Source of the DNA: Thermomicrobiales bacterium
GTDB lineage: Bacteria; Chloroflexota; Chloroflexia; Thermomicrobiales; UBA6265
DNA length: 36,544 bases
Direction: 5' to 3'
NCBI GenBank assembly: GCA_030447415.1
Contig: JAUJOZ010000039.1
Location: 1 to 36,544, forward strand
Below, piece after piece: positions 25,170 through 36,408 of the stretch. The notes beneath the pieces are model-generated. The model was not told where the DNA came from. It searched no databases and saw only the letters and a list, made by a program, of their open reading frames with translations. Positions within the stretch are counted from its first letter, which is position 1. Each line of letters starts with the position of its first letter. The position numbers and the translations under genes were made by a program.

Positions 25170-28092
25170 GCCGCAAGAACCTCGTTCAGCTCATTCATGA
25201 TGTCCTCAAGGCGAGGGCCAAAGACCATTTGGGCCTTGGCGAGCCCACCGCGCCGGATAAACGGCACCCCGTCAAAGTCGTCCCACTCGATGCGGATGCT
25301 GCCGGCGATGTGGTCACGGATGGCCTCCAGCCACTGGCGCTGCTCGGCGGTGAAGTGGTGGCCGGCGGCCTCCTGCCCGGCGAGCCAGGTCCGGAAGCGG
25401 GCGGCGACCTGCTCGGGGAAGGGGGCCAGCTCGTCGTCCTGGTGGAGGGCGAAGCGGACGAGGGAGACCACGTTCGTGAGCTGGGCGCCGGCGGAGCCGC
25501 GGACCCCGGATTTGTCGAGGGTTTCGTAGGCGCGCCACAGGGTTTCGGGCGTCCAGGCGCGGGGTGGGGCCTGGATTGCCTGGGCGAGGGCCTTGACGTC
25601 GGCGAAGCGGAGGCGCTGGGCGTAGGGGCGGCTGTAGAGAACTTGAAGGGCGGTGATCTCGTCCTTGTGCTCAGCCAGGAACTGCTCGTATGAGGCGACG
25701 AGGGCGCCGGCGCGGTCGCGGGCATCGGTGGAGTAACCGGCGTGGAGGACATCGTCGACGCTGACGTCGTCGATGGTCTGCTCCAGGCGCTGGCGGGCGG
25801 CGACGAGGGCTTGCCTCAGGACCGGGTTGGTGGCGATGGGCTCGCTGGCGTCGGCGAGGAGGCGCTGGGCGGCGCGGGCGCGCTGCTCGTCGGTCGGCTC
25901 GGCGTCGGGCGGGAGGCCTGCGTCGGCGCGGGCGACTTCGACCTGTCGGTCGGGGTCGAGGGCGGCAACGAGGTTGGCGGCGAGGTCGACGAGTCGGAGG
26001 CCGCCGGCGGTCTCGGCGAGGGCGTGGCGCTCGGGTTCGTCGAGGGCGCGTTCGAGGCGGGCAAGGCGGCCGGCGATGGAGGAGAGGACGTCGGGATCGG
26101 TGGAGCCGAAGGCGACGGCCTCCAGAAGTCTGTCGAGGGAGACGGAGTGCTTGCGTTCGAGCGAGGTGGTCTCCTTGAACTCCTGCTCGGTGACGCCGAC
26201 GCAGTCGACGAGGACGAAGCGGGTCTTGGCGGGGGCGTCGGGGGTGACGCCCCGGAGGTCGGTCGGGTTGATGACGCGGACGCCGCGACCCTTCATCTGC
26301 TCGAAGAAGTTCCGGCTCTTGACGGCGCGCATGAACATGACGATCTCCAGCGGCTTGATGTCGGTGCCGGTGGCGATCATGTCGACGGTGACGGCGATGC
26401 GGGGGTGGTAGGAGTTGCGGAACGACTGGAGGAGGTCTTCGGCGCGGACGTTGGTGTTCTTGTAGGTGATGACGTCGATCTCCTCCCCGTCGTCGAGGGT
26501 TTCGCGGGTGACGACCCGGGCGGTGCCGGTGCGGTAGGTGATCTTCTGGCAGAAATCGTTGCCGGCGTCGAACTCCTCGCGGACGATGCGGACGATGTCG
26601 TCGGCGTGGCTGTCGTCCTTGGCGTAGATGAGGGTCTTGGGGACATCGGTGCGGCCGGGGAAGAGCTCGGTGAAGAGCTTCTCCTTGAAGGCGCGGACGA
26701 CGGTGCGGATCTGGTCAAGGGCGACGACGTCGCGGTCGAGGGCATTGGCGCCGTAGGAGACGTCCTCGTCGAGGCGTTCCCAGCGGACGGCGCGGGTGGC
26801 GCGGTCGCGCTGGCCGATGACGAAGTCGGCCTCGATGGTCGAGCCCTGTTCGGTGATGCGGGTGCGGATTTTGTAGACGTCGTAGTCGACGTTGACGCCG
26901 TCGGCGACCGCCTGTTGGTGGCCGTACTCCATGACGAGGTTCTTGTTGAAGAAGCCGAAGGTCTGCTTGGAGGGTGGCGGTGAGGCCGATCAGGAAGCCG
27001 TCGAAGTACTCCAGGACCTGGCGCCAGAGGTTGTAGATGGAGCGGTGGCACTCGTCGATGACGATGACGTCGAAGGTTTCGATGGGGATGGCGGGGTTGT
27101 AGACGACGGGGAGGGGGTCGCGGCCGGCGAGGATTTCGCTGATCTCGAAGAGCGAGCGCTCTTCGTTCTCCAGGTTGTAGTCGGGCTGGCCCTGAAGCAT
27201 GGCGTAGAGGCGCTGGATGGTGGTGATGCAGACCTTGGAGGACTGGGCGATCTTGTCGGTCTGGAGGAGCTGGACGTTGTAGAGGTCGGTGAACTTGCGA
27301 CCGTCATCCGGCGTGGCGTAGCCCTGGAACTCCTTGAGGGCCTGACGGCCGAGGTTTGCCCGGTCGACGAGGAAGAGGACGCGCTCGGCACCGGCAAACT
27401 TGACGAGGCGGTAGACGGCGGTGATGGCGGTGACGGTCTTGCCGCTGCCGGTGGCCATCTGGATGAGGGCGCGGGGGCGGTTGGCACGGAGGGAGGCTTC
27501 GAGGTTGCGGACGGCCTGGAGCTGCACGGGCCAGGAGGCCCGTCTCGAGGACGGGGGGCATGGTCCGGATGCGGGCTGCGGAGGGTGCTGGGGGCGTCGA
27601 GACCGTAGGTGGGAATGGGTTGAGCGACCTTGCGCTCGGATGTTGGGAAGGGAATCGGCGCCGTGACAGGCGCGGCGGTGGCCCACTCGGCGAGAGTCTC
27701 GGGGCGGTGGAAGGCGAAGACACGACGGGAGCGGGGGTCGGGGTCGAGGCGGTTGGTGAAGTGGGTCTCGACGCCGGTGGTCTCGTAGAGGAAGGGGAGC
27801 GGGCGGATGGCGCGCCGGGACGGGCGGGGAGACCCTCGCTGTACTTGGCGGACTGCGTCTCGACGCCGGTGAGGGTCGTGCCCTGCTTCTTGGCCTCGAC
27901 GGCGCCGACGGCCTGCCGGTTGACGAAGAGGAGGTAATCGGCCTCCCCGAAGCCGGACTTGAGCGGGAACTCGCGGATGGCCACGCCGCAGGCGGCATGG
28001 AGGTTAGCCTCTTTGCGGTCCTGGACGGTCCAGCCGGCCTGCGCGAGCGCGGCGTCGATCTGGCGGCGGGCGAGGGCCTCGGGGGCGCTCAT
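25166..28092 (-). CDS. hsdR: type I restriction endonuclease subunit HsdR, broken by frame changes
   Basis: ATP-dependent translocase and nuclease. In order: an N-terminal PD-ExK-type nuclease (FGEADYLLFVNRQAVGAVEAKK), LPFLYETTGVETHFTNRLDP, then the helicase core with Walker A (MATGSGKT), the DECH box (VIDECHRSIYN), motif III LTAT, the second RecA domain and a helical C-terminal region. Four frame changes are needed, near 27812, 27575, 27535 and 26972; at 26972 the conserved GLTATPSKQTFGFF is split after LTAT. About 975 residues in total. Start chosen at ATG 28092 with AGGGA upstream; a -10-like TAGAAT lies at 28151-28146. The motifs are undamaged either side of each break, so error and recent decay are both possible. 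Confidence 0.88.
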
Positions 28093-28218
28093 GGCGCGGG
28101 TCCCTGAGAGCGACGCGGATGGTGAGTGCATGGTGACGTGCGCACATTCTAGCGCGGGCGGGTGAGTGGACGTGGACGGGCACGACTCATCAGCCCCCAG
28201 TCCCAGGGGAAGAACGAG

Positions 28219-28240
28219 GGCGCGGCAAGCAGCGCCCCTA
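28219..28240. repeat. 22-bp palindromic intergenic repeat, copy 1
   Basis: An identical 22-bp string occurs at 34929-34950. Its GGCGC and GCGCC ends can pair around GGCAAGCA. It lies in the gap between hsdR and the sugar dehydrogenase. A short GTCTC/GAGAC inverted repeat follows at 28252-28266. Confidence 0.75.
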
Positions 28241-28294
28241 CAGCAAACGGGGCGTCTCAATGAGAGACACCCTGGCCTGCCGCCTGCCTGCCCC

Positions 28295-29548
<1,254 letters not shown>

Positions 29549-30122
29549 CGGGAGCTCTCCAATCGTGAGGGCGTGGATTCGCGGGCCGGGGTTGGTCGGT
29601 CCGGCGGCGATTCGGCATCGTCATCGGACGGCCGGGGGCACTCCCGCCCACCGCCCTGCTCTGGTCCACGGCGGGTGACCGGGGTTGGGCGTCTGCCGGC
29701 GTAGCGGGGAGAACAGCGCGCCGCGCACCCCCCGCCGCCACGCGGCATCGGGATCGAACCATAAAGCCTGTGGCCGAGGCGGGTAAAGGGAAGCCCTCCG
29801 GCCGCGCCCGTTGTACGCGCGCAACGTGAGACCGGGGTCCGCCTTCGCTAACACCGACCGGTCTTTCAGCGGCGCCCGCCCGTCCGACGCCGAAGTCCGC
29901 GCGGCCGCCTGTGACGAGGGCGACGTCGACCGCGGGCCACGTCCCAACCGGACACGAGCTGCCAGTGGGCGACCACTCCCGCCGAGTCGGCTCGGTGGGA
30001 GCGCCGGGATGGTGACGCCGCGCCCATCCAGGGGCGGGGCGACAACGTACAATCCGACGGTGAGACCGACCGAGGCGTGGCGATCTCGCCCACGCCGCGA
30101 GCCACCGTCGCAGGAGCACTCG
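29549..30122. other. intergenic region between sugar dehydrogenase and lepB
   Basis: 574 bp between divergent genes, with no supported ORF. A TACAAT at 30048-30053 could be the -10 of the signal-peptidase gene, but no convincing -35 precedes it. Confidence 0.45.
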
Positions 30123-30800
30123 ATGACCGAGGCCGATCAGGACGACCGACTCGACGACCCGCAACCGCCCGCCCCCCGAGCCCGCCGGCCACTGGGGCGC
30201 ACCGGGCGGGAGGTCGTCGAGACGCTGCTGGTCGCGCTGGCCATCTACGTCGGGGTCCAACTCATCGCGCCGCCCTACGCGGTCGAGGGGGCCAGCATGG
30301 ACCCGAACCTGCACAACGGGGAGCGGTTGCTGGTGAACCGCCCGGTCTACCTTCACTTCGATCTGAACCGGCTCCTGAACCTGCTGCCCGGCGATGACCG
30401 GTCCGGCGAGTGGGTCGTCTACCCATTCCACGCCCCGGAGCGAGGCGACATCGTCGTCTTCCACCCACCGAGCACCACCGGCAAGCCGTACATCAAGCGG
30501 GTGATCGGCCTGCCGGGCGACCGGATCGCCTTTGAGGACGGCTACGTCACCGTCAACGGCAAGCGCCTCGTCGAGCCGTACCTGCGGGGCCCGATCACCG
30601 ACTGCGAACGGGGAGACCACTGCCGGCTGACGGTGCCGGAGGGGACGGTGTACGTCCTGGGCGACAACCGCGACAACAGCTCCGACTCCAGGCTGTTTGG
30701 CCCGGTCGCCGTCGACGAGATCGTCGGCAAGGCCTGGTTCACCAACTGGCCGCTCGACGATTTCGGCTTCATCCCGGGGGCGGAGTACGCGGGCGAGTAG
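30123..30800 (+). CDS. lepB: signal peptidase I
   Basis: Membrane serine protease that removes Sec signal peptides, 225 residues. A proline-rich cytoplasmic N-terminus is followed by one transmembrane helix (about 31-50). The catalytic Ser58 is in EGASMDPNL, the general base Lys125 in KPYIKRVIGLPGDRI, and box E is GDNRDNSSDSRLFGPV. Single N-terminal anchor and length are those of Gram-positive and Chloroflexota enzymes. Start ATG 30123 has AGGAG upstream. It converges with hemG. Confidence 0.95.
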   Translation: MTEADQDDRLDDPQPPAPRARRPLGRTGREVVETLLVALAIYVGVQLIAPPYAVEGASMDPNLHNGERLLVNRPVYLHFDLNRLLNLLPGDDRSGEWVVYPFHAPERGDIVVFHPPSTTGKPYIKRVIGLPGDRIAFEDGYVTVNGKRLVEPYLRGPITDCERGDHCRLTVPEGTVYVLGDNRDNSSDSRLFGPVAVDEIVGKAWFTNWPLDDFGFIPGAEYAGE

Positions 30801-30852
30801 CCGGCCGGACGACGAGGCGGCAGGCGTCTGGACCGTCGTTCCGGGCGACGCA

Positions 30853-30864
30853 TAGGCCGGCCTA
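30853..30864. repeat. 12-bp palindrome between convergent genes
   Basis: TAGGCCGGCCTA is a perfect palindrome between the lepB and hemG stops. No T-run accompanies it, so a terminator role is weak. Confidence 0.3.
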
Positions 30865-30938
30865 GTTCGCATCGCCCCTGTTCGTGGTTGTGGCGCCGCG
30901 CTGGGCAACGGGGCAAGAGATGCCTGGCCTCTCCCGGC

Positions 30939-32419
30939 CTAGAGGTCGGCCACCAGCGTTCGTGGCCTCTCCCGCCCTTCTCCTTGCCGTCTCGCCTCCT
31001 CGCCGCCTTGGCGCCTCACCGCCTCCGCCGCGGCCTCGCCCGAGCGGATGCAGTCGGGGAGGCCGACGCCGCGGTAGGCGTTGCCGGCGAGGGCGAGCCC
31101 GCGGTGGGTGGCGAGGCGCCCCTCGATCGCCGCCAGGCGGTCCAGGTGGCCGAGGGTGTATTGCGGCATGCCGAGCGGCCAGCGGTGGACGCGGGTCAGC
31201 GACGGCGCGGCGACGACCCCGAGGACCGCCCGCAGCTCCTCTCGGGCCAGAGCGACGAGGTCGTCGTCGGAGCCGGCGAGGGCCTCTTCCTGACCGAAGC
31301 GGCCGACGAAGACACGAAGCACGACAAAGCCTTCCGGCGCCCGATGCGACCACTTCGCCGAGGTCCAGGTGCAGGCGAGGACGGGCCGTCCCTCCACGCG
31401 GGGCACGACGTAGCCGTAGCGGTCCAGCGGGCGGGGCACGTCGGCCGCCCGGTAGGCCAGGGTGACAATGGCGCTGGACGCGTGGGGAATGGCCCGCAGG
31501 TCGGTTGCCAGCGCCGGATCGAGTCCGATCAGGAGGTCGGCGGCGGCGAAGGCGGGGTCGCGAGGATCACCGCGTCGACCCGGAGCATGTCGCCTCCGTC
31601 CAGCGTGACCCGATACCGCAGCCAGTCCAGGTCGGACTCGGCGCGCACCGCCGCCACCGGCGTGCCGGTGACGATGCGCACCCCCGCCGTCCGCAGGCGG
31701 CTCGACAGCGCATCGACGAGCTCGCCGAGGCCGCCCTCCGGCGTGACGAACGGGGCCACGATCTGCCGTCGGCGAGCGCCACGGGTGCCGGCTTCCTGGC
31801 GGCCAGCACACCCCGGATCAGGCCGCCGTACTCCAGCTCGGCGTGGCGGAGCTGGGGGAAGGTGGCGGCGAGGCTGAGCCGCTCCCCGTCCCCGGCGTAG
31901 ATGCCGGCCATCAACGGCTCGACGAGGCGGTCGTAGACCTCCCGCCCGAGCCGACGGCGGACGAACGCCGCCAGCGAGCTCGTCGCCGCCGCGCCGCCGT
32001 GGCGGCAGCAGGTAGTCGAGCGTAAACCGAGCCTTGGCGCGGGGTGAGAGCAGCCCGGCCCGCAACACCGGACCGAGGCGGGTGGGGATGAGCCCGGTCA
32101 GCCCTTCCGGTAGGTCATGGAGCCGGCCGGCCCGCAGCACGGCGGCGCGGCGCGGGCGCGGGGTTGTCCCTTGAAGGCGGTCGCCGAGGCCCAGCTCCTG
32201 GCAGAGCCCGACGCCCCGGGGCTTGGCGGACAGGAACGAGTCCGGTCCGCCCTCGATCACGAAGCCGTCGACGCACTCGGTCAGGATCTTGCCGCCGAGG
32301 CGTGTTTCGCGCTCGACGAGCGTAAGGTCCGCCTCCGGCGCGATCAGCGTTAGCCGGTACGCCGCCGCCAGGCCGGCGATGCCTCCGCCGACGACGACGA
32401 ACCGCGGCGTTCCGTCCAC
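30939..32419 (-). CDS. hemG: FAD-dependent porphyrinogen oxidase, three frame breaks
   Basis: Oxygen-dependent protoporphyrinogen or coproporphyrinogen oxidase (HemG/HemY/CgoX type). The GTG start at 32419 precedes the FAD motif VVVGGGIAGLAAAYRL. Later parts are IEGGPDSFLSAKP, then in another frame MAGIYAGDGERLSLAATFPQ, then VTPEGGLGELVDAL, then in a third reading RGLALAGNAYRGVGLPDCI, the C-terminal FAD motif. Breaks fall near 31980, 31772 and 31558 (a G missing from a CCCGGCC context). The final ~25 residues (QGGEEARRQGEGRERP) come from simple-sequence DNA and look non-family. Gene order hemH-hemG with a 25-bp gap indicates an operon. As this enzyme is needed for haem, sequencing error is the likelier cause of the breaks. 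Confidence 0.88.
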
Positions 32420-32444
32420 TACCCCTGCGCTCCCTCGTCGTGCC

Positions 32445-33417
32445 TCAGAGCCAGCCCGCCTCCGCCGCCCGTTGACGAACGTGACCTGCCAGGCCGGCGA
32501 TCATCGTCGGGTGATCGTTGAGCATCTCGATCCGCTCCAGGTGGGCGCCGAGCGCCTCGGCCTGCTGCCGGAAGTCGACGTCGATGTCGTAGAGGATCTC
32601 GACGTGCTCGCAGACAAAGCCGACGGGGCGATCAGGACGTGGCGCACCCCTCGGCGGCGTAGCGGGCGATGACCTCGCCCGCGTCCGGGCCGAGCCAGGG
32701 GTCGGGGGTCATCGCCGCGCTCTGGTAGGCGAAGGTGTGCGGTTGGGGGGTGATCCGTTCGGCAACGGCCGCGACCGTTTCCCGCAACTCCTGCGGGTAG
32801 GGGTCGTCCCAGGACAGGATCTTCTCCGGCAGGCTATGCGCGGTGAAGATGACCGGCACCTCGGACCGGACCTCGGCCGGGAACTTCTCCAGCGCGGCGC
32901 GCACGCGCTCGGCGAGCGCGTCGAGGTAGCCCGGCAGGAGGTGCCAGCGCTCGATGGCGACGACCTCGACCGGCGCACCGGCCTCCTCGACCCGCTGGTA
33001 GTAGGCGCCGATGCTCATCCGTGAGTAGTGGGGCGCCATCACCAGCCCAACCGCCCGCGTCTGCCCGGCCGCCGCCATGTCGGCCAGCACGTCCTTGATG
33101 AAGGGATGCCAGTGCCGCATGCCGACGAAGACCTGCCAACTTTGCTCGTCGCCGTCCTGATCGGCGTTGAGGGCGGTCTGGAGGGCGTCGGCCTGGGCGT
33201 TGGTCAGGTCCAAGATCGGCGAGCGACCGCCGATCTGCCGGTACCGCTCGGTGATCTCGTGGATCAGCTCCTCGGAGGTGGGGCGGTAGTGGCGCACGTC
33301 CAGCAGGTAGGGCCGGACGTCCTCGAGCTTGTCGGGGCCGCCGTAGGCCATCACGAGGACGGCGAGGGCGCGGTTGCCGTCGCGGTCGGGGTTCGGCGCA
33401 GGATCTACCATGCTCAT
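32445..33417 (-). CDS. hemH: ferrochelatase, frame breaks near the 3' end
   Basis: Inserts iron into proto- or coproporphyrin. The catalytic His lies in FTAHSLPEKIL. The frame ends early near 32632, but shifting at about 32645 and 32630 restores VRHVLIAP-VGFVCEHVEILYDIDVDF, containing the second catalytic residue (Glu of EHVEILYDID), and runs to a natural stop at 32445. Two single missing G's would explain it. Start: ATG 33417 or ATG 33411; the AAAGG site is better spaced for 33411. It precedes hemG by 25 bp. Restored length of about 320 residues is normal. Confidence 0.9.
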
Positions 33418-33899
33418 CGCCTTTCGTGGCCGTCGGCTTTAGTAGGTGAGGCGCCGCCGCGAGCGCCAGGCCAACCATCCTGCCCCGTGCACATCGGTCC
33501 GTTCATGAATGGGGTCGGATGGAAGGGGCACATCCTCGCGTCGGCCCTGGGCGTTCACCGTGTCGATCCCTCGTGCTCGGAGCCGTTGTCGAGCGCTGCC
33601 GGGACCGCACCTGTGTCATTCATGCCTACCACAATTAGCGGCCAGGCGGGGGCAGTAGGCTACCTCCACCCGTGCCCACCGAGCCGAACCGGGTACGGGT
33701 GCTCAATCGGGGGGCGTGGCGAGCCGGCGAGGCAGGCGGCGGCAGCCGTCGAATGCGACTCGCCCGAGCGGCGCGACCGACGCGGGCGGTCCGCGTGGTC
33801 GTTCCTTCCGCGCCGCCGCGGCGCGGCCGACGACAGGCTAAGGTGGTGGTTAGCTGGGTGGGCGCTGGGCCACCGCAAACGGGACCAAGGGCGTCTCGG
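33418..33899. other. gene-free region upstream of hemH
   Basis: 482 bp without a supportable gene; the plus-strand frames here are shadows of hemH or proline/arginine-rich artefacts. No clear promoter hexamers were seen. Confidence 0.4.
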
Positions 33900-34049
33900 T
33901 TACACGCTTGAGGTGGAAGCCTGCTCCTCCAGCTCCGCTCGTAGGGCATCGGCACGCCGGATGGGGATGCTCCACACTCCGTACGTCAGCCGGAACAGCG
34001 TGTCGTCTCGTTGCGCGTCGCGGGCGACGGTTTTCGGTCTCCGACTGTG
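33900..34049 (-). other. 50-codon open stretch in frame after the SDR stop
   Basis: Immediately after the TGA of the SDR gene the same frame continues to a TAA, ending RDDTLFRLTYGVWSIPIRRA then DALRAELEEQASTSSV. The amphipathic, protein-like composition suggests a real C-terminal fragment or small protein, but there is no ATG; a GTG inside would give only about 25 residues. Unrecognised. Confidence 0.25.
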
Positions 34050-34856
34050 TCAGACGGCGGTCCAGCCGCCGTCGACGACGAGGGTGTGGCCGGTGACCAT
34101 CGCCGCGGCGGGGCTGGCGAGGTAGACGACGGCGTGCGCGACGTCCTCGGGGGTGGCCAGGCGGCCGAGTGGGATGCGGCGGAAGACATCCTCCTTGAAG
34201 ACGGGATCCTCGAACATCGGGCGGGTGAGGGGCGTCTCGACAAAGGTCGGGGCGACGGCGTTGACGCGGATGTTGTATTCGGCCCACTCGAAGCAGAGGA
34301 CGCGGGTGAGGTTGACGACGGCGGCCTTGCTGGAGCAGTAGGCCGCGCGCTTGACGTAGCCGACGAGGCCCATCTGGCTGGCGACGTTGACGATGGCACC
34401 GCCCTGGGGTGACTGGTCGCGCATCCGCCGGCCGGCGGCCTGGCACATGAAGAAGAGACCCTTGAGGTTGACGTCGAGGACCCGGTCCCACGCCTCCTCG
34501 GTCACGTCGAACGCCATCTGCGGGACGTTCAGGCCCGCGTTGTTGACGAGGATGTCCAGCCGGCCATCGTAGGCGTCGACGGCGGCGGCGACGCACGCCC
34601 CGATGCTGCCGAGGTCCGTGACGTCGAGCGGCACGGCGGTCGCCTGGGCGCCGTGCTGGGCGCGGAGGGCGATGGCCGTCGCCTCGGCCCGGTCGAGCCG
34701 GTCGGGCAGCTCGGTGACGACCAGGCGGGCGCCGGCCGCGGCCAACGCGTGCGCCGCCGCCTCGCCGAGGCCGCTGCCGGTGCCCGTTACCAGGGCGACG
34801 GCCCCTTCGAGCTTGAACGCCCGTTCATAGATCGTTTGGTCCTGCGTCGCCGTCAC
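34050..34856 (-). CDS. SDR-family dehydrogenase
   Basis: Short-chain dehydrogenase, 268 residues from the GTG 34856, which has GGAGGAAA upstream; longer readings lack support. Cofactor motif TGTGSGLG (24-31), NNAG near 105-108, catalytic Ser160, Tyr173 and Lys177. The active-site YCSSK has Cys next to Tyr. The end, TLVVDGGWTAV, is typical. It diverges from the luciferase-like gene at 35086. Substrate unknown; gluconate, 3-oxoacyl and polyol dehydrogenases share this architecture. Confidence 0.9.
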   Translation of the reverse strand: MTATQDQTIYERAFKLEGAVALVTGTGSGLGEAAAHALAAAGARLVVTELPDRLDRAEATAIALRAQHGAQATAVPLDVTDLGSIGACVAAAVDAYDGRLDILVNNAGLNVPQMAFDVTEEAWDRVLDVNLKGLFFMCQAAGRRMRDQSPQGGAIVNVASQMGLVGYVKRAAYCSSKAAVVNLTRVLCFEWAEYNIRVNAVAPTFVETPLTRPMFEDPVFKEDVFRRIPLGRLATPEDVAHAVVYLASPAAAMVTGHTLVVDGGWTAV

Positions 34857-34928
34857 CGTGGTTTCCTCCGTGTCGGGTTCGGTTCGTCGGGGTGCCGCTT
34901 GCGGTGGCCGCGGCGGCGCCCGGTCGAA

Positions 34929-34950
34929 GGCGCGGCAAGCAGCGCCCCTA
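34929..34950. repeat. 22-bp palindromic intergenic repeat, copy 2
   Basis: Exact match to 28219-28240. It sits in the divergent gap just upstream of the -35 at 34964. Confidence 0.75.
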
Positions 34951-34963
34951 TGGCGTTCGCCGC

Positions 34964-34991
34964 TTGACACCTCCGACCGCGCTCGTAGGAT
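34964..34991 (+). promoter_or_regulatory. promoter of the luciferase-like oxidoreductase gene
   Basis: TTGACA (34964-34969), 16-bp spacer, TAGGAT (34986-34991), about 90 bp before the ATG at 35086. Confidence 0.65.
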
Positions 34992-35085
34992 ACGCCGAAG
35001 TTTCACGTCGTGCCGCCGCGGGCGCCGAACGCGCCTCCACCCCATGAGGCGCGGCGGGTGGGAGCGATCCAGAAGGAGCACGTCC

Positions 35086-35958
35086 ATGCCTGAGCCGCTG
35101 CGGTTCGGTCTGGTGCGCAACCAGAACCTGCCGTGGCGGACGCTGGTCGAGCACGTCCGAGCGTTCGAGCGGCTGGGGTTCGACAGCGTCTGGGCCTGCG
35201 ACCATTTCCAGCGCCCCAGCATCCCGGATGCCCCTTACCTCGAAGGGTGGACACTGCTGGCCGGGCTGGCGACACGAACCGAGCGCATCCGCGTGGGTCT
35301 CCTGGTGACGTCCAACTCCTTCCGCCATCCGCCGCTTCTGGCGAAGCAGGCGGCCACGGTCGATCACATCAGCGGCGGCCGGCTGGAGTTGGGGCTGGGG
35401 ACCGGCTGGTTCGAGCCGGAGCACCGACGCTTCGGCCTCCCGTTCCCACCGCCGAAGGAGCTGGTCGGGCGTTTCCGTGAGGCGGTGGAGCTGGTCGATC
35501 TCTTGCTCCGCCAGGACACGACGACCTACGACGGCCGGTACTATCAAGTGCGGGAGGCACCGTTTCGGCCGCGGCCGGTGCAGCACCCCCGTCCGCCGCT
35601 GACGCTCGGCGCCCACGGGCCGACGATGCTGCGGATCGTGGCCGCGTACGCCGACCGGTGGAACTCGTACGGCACGGTCCAGGAGATCCAGGAGCGCAAT
35701 GCGCTCCTCGACGAGGCGTGCGCAGCGATCGGCCGCGACCCGGGGAGCATCGTCCGCTCACTCTACGGGTGGTCGCTGAAGCTGGGGACCGACCCCTGGT
35801 CCTCGCCGGAGGCATTCCTCGACATCGTGGGACGCTACCGGGACGTGGGGGTCTCCGAGTTCTTGATGGAGGCGCCGCATGAGGAGCAGTTCGGGGTGAT
35901 GGAGCGGGTCGCGTTCGATCTGCTCCCGACGCTGCGAGCGGAGGATGTGGCCGCGTAG
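35086..35958 (+). CDS. LLM-class (luciferase-like) flavin/F420 oxidoreductase
   Basis: TIM-barrel oxidoreductase, 290 residues from ATG 35086 with AGAAGGAG upstream; a longer in-frame extension lacks a ribosome site. Family blocks: FERLGFDSVWACDHF, RIRVGLLVTSNSFRHP, KQAATVDHISGGRLELGLGT with GWFEPEHRRFG, and TLGAHGPTMLRIVAAYADRW. The GxGxGW segment and the missing flavin-reductase partner suit an F420-dependent enzyme, but FMN cannot be excluded. It oxidises or reduces an unknown small molecule. No obvious operon partner. Confidence 0.9.
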   Translation: MPEPLRFGLVRNQNLPWRTLVEHVRAFERLGFDSVWACDHFQRPSIPDAPYLEGWTLLAGLATRTERIRVGLLVTSNSFRHPPLLAKQAATVDHISGGRLELGLGTGWFEPEHRRFGLPFPPPKELVGRFREAVELVDLLLRQDTTTYDGRYYQVREAPFRPRPVQHPRPPLTLGAHGPTMLRIVAAYADRWNSYGTVQEIQERNALLDEACAAIGRDPGSIVRSLYGWSLKLGTDPWSSPEAFLDIVGRYRDVGVSEFLMEAPHEEQFGVMERVAFDLLPTLRAEDVAA

Positions 35959-35986
35959 ATGGGACGGCGTGCGCCGAGGGCGACGA

Positions 35987-36283
35987 GGGGAACAGCTCCA
36001 TCACCGGCACCGGGACACTCGGCAGCGCGGTGCCTCTGTCGAGGGCGTCCCCCTCGCGCAGCAGACGCGGTTCGGCGCTGGGCGCGTGGACGGCGATGGT
36101 CCGCAGTCCCGGGTTGGTCAGCCAGACGAGCGGAAGGCCATGGTCCAGGGAGAACCGTACGTTGTCCTGCAGCTCGCCCGGCCGGTCGTTGGCGGAGACC
36201 ACTTCGAGGTTCGCTCCGAGGTCGACCGGTGCTTCTCCTCGACCGCGATGGGCGCGACAGATACGCCCCATCCGCTGGGCCAC
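35987..36283 (-). pseudogene. Uma2-family endonuclease remnant
   Basis: A minus-strand fragment reads NLEVVSANDRPGELQDNVRF then LDHGLPLVWLTNPGLRTIAV and REGDALDRGTALPSVPVPVM. This is the C-terminal half of a Uma2 (PD-ExK) protein, with the E of LEVVS, the VWL-NP strand and the closing P-V-ELF motif. The N-terminal half is missing and the frame runs past the normal end without a stop. Such genes are abundant and often broken in Chloroflexota. Confidence 0.6.
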
Positions 36284-36408
36284 GCTGGCTAGGCCGGGAA
36301 CGGGGGCACCGAAAGATGTTGATGCCCGCCGAGTACCGAGGCGCGGCGGGCAACCACGGAGAACGGCGCCGGGCGATAGCGGGGACCCGCGTTTAGGAGG
36401 GATGGGAC

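Noticed and set aside
25742..26983. Long plus-strand frame (413 codons) opposite hsdR
   Set aside because: It is the antisense shadow of the HsdR helicase region: almost only G, A, D, E and V residues, and no ribosome site.
31020..31080. Tandem GCCGCC/CGCCTC runs as a regulatory repeat
   Set aside because: Simple GC-rich sequence at the hemG 3' end with no exact period.
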